Source: Halioglobus sp. (GTDB taxonomy: Bacteria > Pseudomonadota > Gammaproteobacteria > Pseudomonadales > Halieaceae). Taken from it: 45,560 nt of DNA. Numbering within the stretch: the first letter of the stretch is position 1; the number at the start of each line of letters is the position of its first letter. A program made the position numbers and the translations under genes. Where the stretch lies: the NCBI GenBank assembly GCA_020443345.1, contig JAGRIH010000029.1, positions 1 to 45,560 on the forward strand, read 5' to 3'. The notes under the pieces are model-generated. The model ran no database searches. It was not told the origin of the DNA and saw nothing but the letters and a program-made list of their open reading frames with translations. Below are positions 41,337 through 45,560 of the stretch, in pieces.

Positions 41337-41651
41337 TCAGCCGCGCGTTTTTTGCGCCAGCTGCACTTGCTTGTTGGCTGTGAGATCTTGCAGAGAGCCA
41401 GAAATATACTTGTGTATGATACTCGACACAAAAGTCTGGTACGGAATACCTTCTTCCGACGCTCTTGACTGGATAGCGGTTAAATCTCTGTTGGAGATTC
41501 GTATATTTATTCTTTTGTCTTTTTTGAACGTGTTACCGGCGATTGCCTCCAGTTCCTTTTTCCGATCCCCTGTTAAAACAGATTCGAACTTACCAGCCTC
41601 GACAGCCTCAAGCAGCTTTTTCTCTTCTTTCGACAATTTCGCTTTGCTCAT
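41337..41651 (-). CDS. Ribbon-helix-helix antitoxin (BrnA/CopG-like)
   Basis: The 104-residue protein has a charged N-terminal half (K-L-S-K-E-E-K-K-L-L-E-A-V) followed by a ribbon-helix-helix motif (R-I-N-I-R-I-S-N-R-D-L-T-A-I-Q-S-R-A, about 47-64, then G-I-P-Y-Q-T-F-V-S-S-I-I-H-K-Y). It probably neutralises the upstream toxin through one end and binds the operator through the other. Its start has a strong GGAGG and overlaps the toxin stop (ATGA). Toxin before antitoxin is the brnTA order. It is low in GC and located in the cassette-like region. Confidence 0.82.
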   Translation of the reverse strand: MSKAKLSKEEKKLLEAVEAGKFESVLTGDRKKELEAIAGNTFKKDKRINIRISNRDLTAIQSRASEEGIPYQTFVSSIIHKYISGSLQDLTANKQVQLAQKTRG

Positions 41652-41932
41652 GATATACCTCCAAGATCGAGATACAGTTTGGTAAATTTCCTACTGGGGA
41701 TGATCGTTTTCAAAAATACCTCATCCTCACTTTCCACATACGGTACAAGGTGGACATATGCTTTAATGCAAACAGTGAATATCCGTTGATTGGGATAATC
41801 CGAAGCATTTAGATGAGCGATATCATCTAATAAACCACCACGCTCTATGTGAAAGATCGCCTCCTCGAAAGAAACGTTTCTTCCGAGTATGAGTTCCTGG
41901 TTCTTGCCAGGATTCCAATTGTAAATCTTCAT
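41648..41932 (-). CDS. BrnT-like type II toxin
   Basis: The 94-residue protein starts M-K-I-Y-N-W-N-P-G-K-N. It has V-S-F-E-E-A-I-F-H-I-E near residue 20, Y-P-N-Q-R-I-F near 48, Y-V-E-S-E-D-E-V-F-L-K-T-I-I-P-S-R-K near 67. The N-terminal W-x-P-x-K-N and S-F-E-E-A with a basic C-terminal end are like BrnT ribonuclease-type toxins, though distant. The antitoxin follows with a 4-bp overlap. An alternative ATG 12 bases earlier has no better Shine-Dalgarno. The R'-like sequence GTTATGC is just upstream. Confidence 0.75.
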   Translation of the reverse strand: MKIYNWNPGKNQELILGRNVSFEEAIFHIERGGLLDDIAHLNASDYPNQRIFTVCIKAYVHLVPYVESEDEVFLKTIIPSRKFTKLYLDLGGIS

Positions 41933-41983
41933 GTGCGGAAGCATAACACGCTTGTGTGCATTTTGTCATCCGAGATACGACAC

Positions 41984-42040
41984 TGCTAACACCGTGTTAA
42001 AGGACAGGCGAATCAACGCGTAGGCTGTCGCGTATAAACG
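41984..42040 (-). repeat. Degenerate attC-like end upstream of the BrnT/A pair
   Basis: The minus strand ends CCTTTAACACGGTGTTAGC, resembling the L'-R' side of an attC (core GTTAGCA). A GACAG/CTGTC pair lies inside, but no good RYYYAAC core is found on the other side. If real, it separates the brnTA-like cassette from the 86-codon ORF. Weak evidence only. Confidence 0.3.
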
Positions 42041-42127
42041 GAGACAGACTACGTTTTTGACCACATCAGATGCGTATATCTCTGAATGCTGCCGTATTGA
42101 CCGAAGTAAAGCGCGCATGCCTCAGAA

Positions 42128-42388
42128 TTAACTGTGCTCTGTCCGCGATTTATGCGTGTTTCCCTGCCAGTCGTGTGGGCACCCACTGGCGGTGATAGGG
42201 TACCGCCCACCGGGAGGGTAATCGGGCTGACCACCCCAACAGTCTTCAGGGTCACAATGCAGTTCGAAGGACGGCTGGTGCACGTATGACACAGGGCTTA
42301 ACGCGTCATCGCTGCAGTGGGGCGAGGGCAGCGCTCGATTCAAGAAAACCTGACCACCTTGTGCGGTGGTGAGGACTCCAATATCCAT
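42128..42388 (-). CDS. Hypothetical 86-residue protein, doubtful
   Basis: This ORF begins 42 nt after the R' core of the attC at 42430-42484, a usual distance for a cassette gene. The product is rich in P, H, G and C (H-C-D-P-E-D-C-W-G-G-Q-P-D-Y-P-P-G-G), with no recognised domain and no clear Shine-Dalgarno. The frame may be chance. The ~180 bp downstream, up to the BrnT/A pair, has no other gene. Confidence 0.35.
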   Translation of the reverse strand: MDIGVLTTAQGGQVFLNRALPSPHCSDDALSPVSYVHQPSFELHCDPEDCWGGQPDYPPGGRYPITASGCPHDWQGNTHKSRTEHS

Positions 42389-42429
42389 TTCGATTTATCT
42401 GCTATAGAAGAAGAAGTAAAACCGTGCTC

Positions 42430-42484
42430 GTTCAACAACGCGATAATGTCGCGGCGGAGCGCGACATATCTTTATCTGTTAAGT
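42430..42484 (-). repeat. attC-like site (55 bp)
   Basis: On the minus strand R'' is ACTTAAC and R' is GTTGAAC, both exact matches to RYYYAAC and GTTRRRY. Between them GATATGTCGCG (minus) pairs with CGCGACATTATC, leaving one unpaired base, around an 8-nt loop region. The stop codon of the upstream zinc-ribbon gene overlaps R'', as is normal for cassette genes. This is the best core-matching site of the array. Confidence 0.8.
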
Positions 42485-42793
42485 GTCGTTCCCGTCGAAG
42501 CCTCTTGAAGGACCATGAACGCGTGGTATGTACCTATACAAATACACCCAGATCACGATACCACCTAACACTATCAGCACGGAACCAATGCAATAACCTA
42601 ACTCAAATACAACTTTGGAGAAAAAGAGAATAATGCCTGCCAGAGGCATTGATAGCAGTACGGCGAACAATACTTGCGGATAAGACTCACGCAAAGGTTT
42701 TCCACAAATGGGGCATGGTTCTGAGTGCCTCCCAAGATTCCGGACAAACTTTTCCTCGAGGCCGTCATTGCACCATGGGCAGGACGAAGACAC
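42479..42793 (-). CDS. Zinc-ribbon, two-helix membrane protein of unknown function
   Basis: The 104-residue protein has Cys5/Cys8 (C-P-W-C) and Cys27/Cys30 (C-P-I-C-G-K-P-L), forming a zinc ribbon. Two hydrophobic helices (about 40-60 and 66-86) and a short polar tail follow. I do not recognise the family. Translation appears to start at a GTG lying within the R' core of the preceding attC (GTTAAGTG), with no Shine-Dalgarno; the next Met is far inside. The stop codon overlaps the next attC, so the gene fills its cassette exactly. Confidence 0.75.
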   Translation of the reverse strand: MSSSCPWCNDGLEEKFVRNLGRHSEPCPICGKPLRESYPQVLFAVLLSMPLAGIILFFSKVVFELGYCIGSVLIVLGGIVIWVYLYRYIPRVHGPSRGFDGNDT

Positions 42794-42889
42794 TTAACGC
42801 CGCGAGAACCGGCAGGCGATGGTGGCGCGGGTTTTGCGAGAGCAAAAGACGCGACACTTTTGACTGTCCGGTTCATTGCCTTGTTTCAG
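42792..42889 (-). repeat. attC-like site (98 bp)
   Basis: On the minus strand R' is GTTAAGT (exact GTTRRRY). GAACCGGCAG (42806-42815) pairs with CTGTCCGGTTC (42864-42874) leaving one extra base, and inside CGCG...TTTTGC-GAGA-GCAAAA...CGCG completes the hairpin. The outer R'' is poor (CTGAAAC). The sharp hairpin and perfect R' support an attC with a decayed R''. Confidence 0.65.
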
Positions 42890-42903
42890 ATCTCTTGCTA
42901 ACA

Positions 42904-42930
42904 TGTGTATTTTCATTTCAAATATACACA
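42904..42930 (+). promoter_or_regulatory. Putative VapB operator
   Basis: TGTGTAT (42904-42910) and ATACACA (42924-42930) form a perfect 7-bp inverted repeat with a 13-nt spacer, ending 10 nt upstream of the vapB ATG. VapBC complexes repress their own promoters by binding such palindromes, so this is the likely operator. Confidence 0.6.
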
Positions 42931-42940
42931 TAGGTGTGTG

Positions 42941-43135
42941 ATGCGAACAAACATTGTAATAGATGACAAGCTCATGGCTGATGCGCTAAAGGCTACCGGA
43001 CTAAACACAAAAAAGGAAGCAGTAGAACAGGGCCTTAAACTGCTTATCCAAAGAAACAAGCAACGGTCTATACGAAAGTTGAGAGGTAAGCTCAAGTGGG
43101 AAGGTGATATAGACGAAATGCGAGGCAGGAAGTGA
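42941..43135 (+). CDS. vapB: VapB-type antitoxin
   Basis: The 64-residue protein starts M-R-T-N-I-V-I-D-D-K-L-M, followed by A-L-K-A-T-G-L-N-T-K-K-E-A-V-E-Q-G-L-K-L-L. This is the typical N-terminal DNA-binding region of VapB family 2 antitoxins (DUF2191). The C-terminal part, K-L-R-G-K-L-K-W-E-G-D-I-D-E-M-R, wraps the toxin active site. AGG precedes the ATG. The stop overlaps the vapC start as GTGA. The pair runs opposite to the inferred cassette orientation and so carries its own promoter. Confidence 0.9.
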   Translation: MRTNIVIDDKLMADALKATGLNTKKEAVEQGLKLLIQRNKQRSIRKLRGKLKWEGDIDEMRGRK

Positions 43136-43533
43136 TACTGGTCGATACCGGTATTTGGGTTGGTTATTTTAATGGTAAAGCCAACAAATATTCGGATACT
43201 CTTGACGCAGCACTTGTCGAAGGGACCGTGGTTATTGGTGATTTGATTCTTTTGGAAGTCCTACAAGGATTCAGAAGCGACAAAGATTACCGCTCGGCGA
43301 AAACGAAGTTAGGCACACTCGAACAGTTTGCAATGTTTGGTCACAGTATGGTGACAAAGTGTGCAACCAACTATCGAAAGCTGCGAAACAATGGAATTAC
43401 AATAAGGAGCACGACTGACGTAATCATTGGCACGTTTTGTATTGAGAATGAAATTCCTCTGTTGTTCCAAGATCGGGACTTCGTTCCGCTCGTAGAAAAG
43501 CTAGGGCTGATGCCAGTATTGATGGAAACATAG
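43132..43533 (+). CDS. vapC: VapC toxin, PIN-domain ribonuclease
   Basis: The 133-residue PIN protein has the acidic active-site residues in place: Asp5 (I-L-V-D-T-G-I-W), Glu42 (L-L-E-V-L-Q-G), Asp96 (S-T-T-D-V-I-I-G) and Asp114/Asp116 (F-Q-D-R-D-F). VapC toxins cleave tRNA or rRNA when freed from VapB; the target here is unknown. The start is GTG, overlapping the vapB stop. Its own stop codon lies in the outer core of the next attC. Confidence 0.93.
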   Translation: MILVDTGIWVGYFNGKANKYSDTLDAALVEGTVVIGDLILLEVLQGFRSDKDYRSAKTKLGTLEQFAMFGHSMVTKCATNYRKLRNNGITIRSTTDVIIGTFCIENEIPLLFQDRDFVPLVEKLGLMPVLMET

Positions 43534-43614
43534 CGGCTACCGCAGCGGCGCCGGAACCGCGTAGTGGTTTTGGCGTCCGGCCTCGTCAGGGCGCACTGCC
43601 GGTAATTGTTAATG
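43528..43614 (-). repeat. attC-like site (87 bp)
   Basis: On the minus strand the site runs from CATTAAC (R'') to GCTATGT (R', one substitution from GTTATGT). TACCGCAG (43538-43545) pairs with CTGCCGGTA (43596-43604) with one extra base, and GCCGGA pairs with TCCGGC inside. It shares its R'' and the bases beyond with the site at 44836-44893. Confidence 0.7.
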
Positions 43615-43710
43615 GAGCGTGATGGTTAGGCTCGCGCATGTAAGTCCGGGTCACGCTGGACAAAAAAGATGTCCGGCGTTTCAGCGGAGACGTTTTCTGG
43701 TTATAAGCAG
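43606..43710. repeat. Cassette-end repeat, copy 1
   Basis: This ~105-bp segment reappears at 44886-44992. It begins at an attC core (TGTTAATGGAGCGTGATG), contains CAAAAAAG, and ends GACGTTTTCTGGTTATAA. The two ends are nearly identical in the two copies while the middle differs in length and sequence. Confidence 0.75.
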
Positions 43711-43842
43711 CGAGAGAACAGGTTCGTTTGGAATAAGCAGGCACTTCGGACTAAAACGAAACAGAAATCTGGAGTAGTGACTGTCGCACTGGAAGTATCA
43801 CAATTCGGTTTCTCCCCGAGCGTCTGTTCACGCCTAGTTTAG
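43669..43842 (+). CDS. Small ORF with VSAETFSGYK motif, copy 1
   Basis: A 57-codon frame reads M-S-G-V-S-A-E-T-F-S-G-Y-K and ends in a V-T-V-A-L-E-V-S segment. The motif recurs in the second copy of the repeat, where three of four base differences in the motif are synonymous. There is no strong Shine-Dalgarno. I do not recognise a family. It may be a real micro-protein or the remnant of one. Confidence 0.4.
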   Translation: MSGVSAETFSGYKQRENRFVWNKQALRTKTKQKSGVVTVALEVSQFGFSPSVCSRLV

Positions 43843-43850
43843 CAGGAGTC

Positions 43851-43895
43851 AAAGGGGGACGGCTCTATTTAGATAAAAATAGATTCGTCCCCTTT
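43851..43895. repeat. REP-like palindrome (GGGGACG...CGTCCCC)
   Basis: AAAGGGGGACGGCTCTATTT and its near-complement on the right (AAATAGATTCGTCCCCTTTT) form a long imperfect hairpin around a short loop. Palindromes of this wording are dispersed in many proteobacteria and are often linked to REP-associated tyrosine transposases. No such transposase is present here. It lies about 30 nt past the phospholipase-D-like gene and could also act as its terminator. Confidence 0.6.
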
Positions 43896-43904
43896 TATCC
43901 CCGA

Positions 43905-43940
43905 ACGAAATATGCGTCGGCGTTTACGCGCTTGTTATGT
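43905..43940 (-). repeat. Half attC overlapping the end of the PLD-like gene
   Basis: On the minus strand ACATAACAAGCGCG, then TAAACGCCGACGC, looks like the R''-L'' half of an attC overlapping the gene's final codons. No matching L'-R' half follows; the REP-like palindrome begins about 10 nt later. Insertion or recombination may have removed the second half. Confidence 0.35.
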
Positions 43941-44814
43941 TTATTTTGTTCAGGCATTGTTTCGCCCAATACTGTATTGATTCACTGGACTTCTTGTGAT
44001 TCGATAGAACTTCAATAAATTTTCTCAACTTTGCAATAGTCTTCGGATACTTCGCGCGCTCTAGAACATCATCAACCGTTTCGAAATACGGTTTTCCTTC
44101 TATTCGGGTGGCAATCCTGTTACCCGCAGTTACCCATATTAAGCTAGACGCATATGCAGGCACCCAAACACTGCGCTTTGTTTCAGCCTCTATGGTCTCG
44201 AAGTAGATTAGCTCTATCGGCCTTGCAGCCATTCGAATTTTATTGCCGCCAGTAATTGAGGCCTTGAAAAGCTCTGACTCTGCAACTAATGGAATATAGG
44301 CATCATTTCTCTCCTCTTTTTCTCCTCTGCGAGCGGCTTCATCTTTTTTTGTACGATTGCTCCAGGCAGACTCAGCAGATAGTAGTGTTTCCTCATTAAT
44401 CGGGAGCGCGGAACTCCAGTTTGCATTAAACCATCGTTTGGCATCACTTGATTCAATTAATGACGCAGCTTCTATCCAAGATACACTATCTTCTCCGCGA
44501 AGCCCTAGACCTGCAGAAGAGAAATTTGACGAACCAACGATTGCTTTTTGCTTACATACCACCACCTTTGCATGTAAATCAGGCATATGCATGATTTCCA
44601 CATTTTGAAGGCCAATAATTTCACGAATGACTTTGGGGTTTGTTCCGCCAGCAGCAAGATTGCAGATGATTTTGTACCGCTTGTTCGGATTTAACAGCCT
44701 TTGTGCGCCTTCACCCCAGAATGCGACAGCAATCAATATAGGCTCAGATCTTGGTTGCTGTTCATCGAGCGCTTGGAGTTTTTCAAGTATTTCTTTGTTT
44801 GAACTTAGAAACAT
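43924..44814 (-). CDS. Phospholipase-D-like protein with a single HxK motif
   Basis: The 296-residue protein has H-A-K-V-V-V-C-K (His81, Lys83) followed by A-I-V-G-S-S-N-F-S-S-A-G-L-G, the signature of the PLD superfamily. The aspartate expected five residues after the lysine is replaced by Lys88. Only one motif is present, so activity would need a dimer, as in Nuc-like nucleases. The C-terminal half (150-296) is unrecognised. No signal peptide is seen. GGAG precedes the ATG, which is 22 nt from the upstream attC core, a classical cassette arrangement. A nuclease or defence role is possible but unproven. Confidence 0.85.
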   Translation of the reverse strand: MFLSSNKEILEKLQALDEQQPRSEPILIAVAFWGEGAQRLLNPNKRYKIICNLAAGGTNPKVIREIIGLQNVEIMHMPDLHAKVVVCKQKAIVGSSNFSSAGLGLRGEDSVSWIEAASLIESSDAKRWFNANWSSALPINEETLLSAESAWSNRTKKDEAARRGEKEERNDAYIPLVAESELFKASITGGNKIRMAARPIELIYFETIEAETKRSVWVPAYASSLIWVTAGNRIATRIEGKPYFETVDDVLERAKYPKTIAKLRKFIEVLSNHKKSSESIQYWAKQCLNKINITSA

Positions 44815-44835
44815 CTGGCCAGACTCCTTGTAAAA

Positions 44836-44893
44836 ACATAACGCCTCAGGTTGAGGCGGCGGTCACGCCGTCCGCAACCCTGACTTGTTAATG
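44836..44893 (-). repeat. attC-like site (58 bp)
   Basis: On the minus strand R'' is CATTAAC followed by AAGTC, and R' is GTTATGT preceded by GAGGC. TCAGGTTG (44846-44853) pairs with CAACCCTGA (44875-44883) leaving one unpaired base, and CGGCG pairs with CGCCG around a GTCA loop. The overall form, near 60 bp with AACAAG at one end and GGCGTTAT at the other, closely resembles known attC sites. Confidence 0.8.
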
Positions 44894-44992
44894 GAGCGCG
44901 ATGTCTGGGCACGGACAAAAAAGTTGGCGCCATGCCGGACGATAATGATGTGGGACGTTTCCGCGGAAGCGTTTTCTGGTTATAAAAGGCAG
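44886..44992. repeat. Cassette-end repeat, copy 2
   Basis: Second copy of the segment at 43606-43710. It begins TGTTAATGGAGCGCGATG at the attC core and ends AGCGTTTTCTGGTTATAA. The middle part diverges. Both copies occupy the same position relative to an attC, so they are probably related cassette ends. Confidence 0.75.
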
Positions 44993-45163
44993 CTGCTGAT
45001 AACGAGAATGTATGTGCGCCTGACAGAGACCACAATATTCGAATTGTCTGAGACAGAAGATTTGTCATGTCGGAATACAATCTCTGTTAGCTCACCTGAG
45101 CGGTCAAACGTCCGCTGCCTGTGCTGGTTACGGGGCAAATACATCTCCATTTTCAATTACTGA
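44945..45163 (+). CDS. Small ORF with VSAEAFSGYK motif, copy 2
   Basis: A 72-codon frame reads M-M-W-D-V-S-A-E-A-F-S-G-Y-K-R-Q and shares the core motif with the ORF at 43669. After the motif the two proteins do not resemble each other. The last codons overlap the antiparallel 92-residue gene. Coding status is uncertain; one of the two copies may have lost its original 3' part. Confidence 0.3.
   Translation: MMWDVSAEAFSGYKRQLLITRMYVRLTETTIFELSETEDLSCRNTISVSSPERSNVRCLCWLRGKYISIFNY
45110..45133 (-). repeat. Possible half attC after the 92-residue gene
   Basis: On the minus strand CCGTAAC is followed by CAGCACAGGCAGCGGACG, similar to an R''-L'' half. A weakly complementary CGCTCAGG follows but no R' core. 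It mirrors the half site after the PLD-like gene. Weak evidence. The remaining sequence between 44815 and 45152 holds the attC at 44836-44893 and repeat copy 2. Confidence 0.25.
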
Positions 45164-45431
45164 TCGAATCTATCAGCCTTTTAATCTCCGCCACGCCTTT
45201 GGAGTTTAAGTCAGTTGGATCAATACTACCTTTAACCATAAATGGAGAGTTTTCTACCCACATTTCTTCTACACGGAACCTTACTTTTTCTAGATCAGGA
45301 TCGACTAATTGAACAGTAACGAATTGATCCCAGTCTTCATCTGAAATTGTTTTATTCAATATTGCTTCAAGTAAATCAATGACCTCTTCTCGGGTAAGAT
45401 TTTCGCGGAACAGCCAATCAAAGAACTTCAT
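45153..45431 (-). CDS. Hypothetical acidic 92-residue protein
   Basis: The product starts M-K-F-F-D-W-L-F-R-E-N-L-T-R-E-E-V-I-D-L-L and is rich in D and E. Predicted helices flank a beta-rich centre (V-T-V-Q-L-V-D, R-F-R-V-E-E-M-W). No domain is recognised. It sits 84 nt after the partial attC at the right edge and before a half attC, so it is likely a cassette gene. It is low in GC compared with the core chromosome. Confidence 0.7.
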   Translation of the reverse strand: MKFFDWLFRENLTREEVIDLLEAILNKTISDEDWDQFVTVQLVDPDLEKVRFRVEEMWVENSPFMVKGSIDPTDLNSKGVAEIKRLIDSISN

Positions 45432-45514
45432 GCCTACTGCCCTAATAAATACCCTTACTCAAATAACCACCAACAATTTTGAATAGAGCCACAAGCGCTA
45501 TGCATTACCACGCC

Positions 45515-45560
45515 CCGTAACGCCGAGATAAGGGGCAAATTTACCGTTAGCCGTTTTGCG
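45515..45560 (-). repeat. Partial attC-like site at the window edge
   Basis: On the minus strand the visible part ends GCCCCTTATCTCGGCGTTACGG. This has the L' arm and spacer typical of attC, with R' core GTTACGG. The R''-L'' half must lie beyond 45560, where a segment complementary to GATAAGGGGC is expected. Confidence 0.55.

Noticed and set aside
42128-42388. Transposase fragment in the 86-codon ORF
   Set aside because: No DDE, HUH or other transposase motif is visible; kept only as a doubtful hypothetical gene.
42430-44893. The cassette hairpins as ordinary intrinsic terminators
   Set aside because: They lack a U-tract on either strand and have unpaired bases and conserved terminal cores at fixed positions, unlike the rpmE terminator in the same window.
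41280-45560. Prophage or conjugative element
   Set aside because: No integrase, structural, portal, relaxase or secretion genes; spacing of small genes by attC-like hairpins explains the region better.

Overview
The window is a piece of a high-GC gammaproteobacterial chromosome. Two thirds of it (about 13.0-38.4 kb) keeps a gene order familiar from Pseudomonas: hemE-gltD-gltB, aroB-aroK-pilQPONM, a class A PBP (mrcA/ponA), malic enzyme, rpmE, priA, argS, a SPOR gene, hslVU and a DUF971 gene. Several proteins depart from the Pseudomonas form: a BioH-BioC fusion, a 6-residue HslV propeptide, and no SPOR/AAA gene between aroB and gltB. This suggests a marine lineage such as Cellvibrionales/Halieaceae. 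That placement is an inference, not a measurement.

Layout. 1-2.4 kb: tRNA-Pro(CGG), a small DUF3094-like membrane protein and an acyl-CoA dehydrogenase. 2.5-7.0 kb: biotin operon bioB-bioF-bioHC(fused)-bioD, read leftward from a promoter whose -35 box lies inside a BirA-type operator; the same operator covers the start of the divergent comF. 7.1-12.1 kb: comF, modABC (molybdate ABC importer), an SrkA-type kinase and a TrmB-like methyltransferase, mostly with 4-bp overlaps. 12.1-15.5 kb: cysE facing hemE, then gltD. 15.5-21.9 kb: gltB, aroB, aroK. 21.9-26.9 kb: pilMNOPQ, the type IV pilus alignment complex and secretin. 27.1-38.4 kb: mrcA, malic enzyme, rpmE, priA, argS, SPOR protein, hslV, hslU, DUF971. 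hslVU has a textbook sigma-32 promoter. 38.6-40.9 kb: VOC protein and rmuC.

From about 40.85 kb to the right edge the sequence changes character. GC is visibly lower, genes are small and mostly unfamiliar, and most are separated by imperfect palindromes. These palindromes have the layout of integron attC sites: terminal RYYYAAC/GTTRRRY-like cores, inner arms that pair with one unpaired base, and gene stops or starts touching the cores. I read this as the distal end of a gene-cassette array oriented on the minus strand (CALIN or chromosomal integron), with any integrase expected beyond the right edge. Cargo: a BrnT/BrnA-like toxin-antitoxin pair, an 86-codon ORF, a zinc-ribbon membrane protein, VapBC (reversed relative to the array), a single-HxK phospholipase-D-like protein and a 92-residue acidic protein. 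Two copies of a ~105-bp repeat carry a conserved VSAE(T/A)FSGYK reading frame. A broken group II intron reverse transcriptase sits between the array and rmuC. The array and its repeat unit are the least described part of the window.
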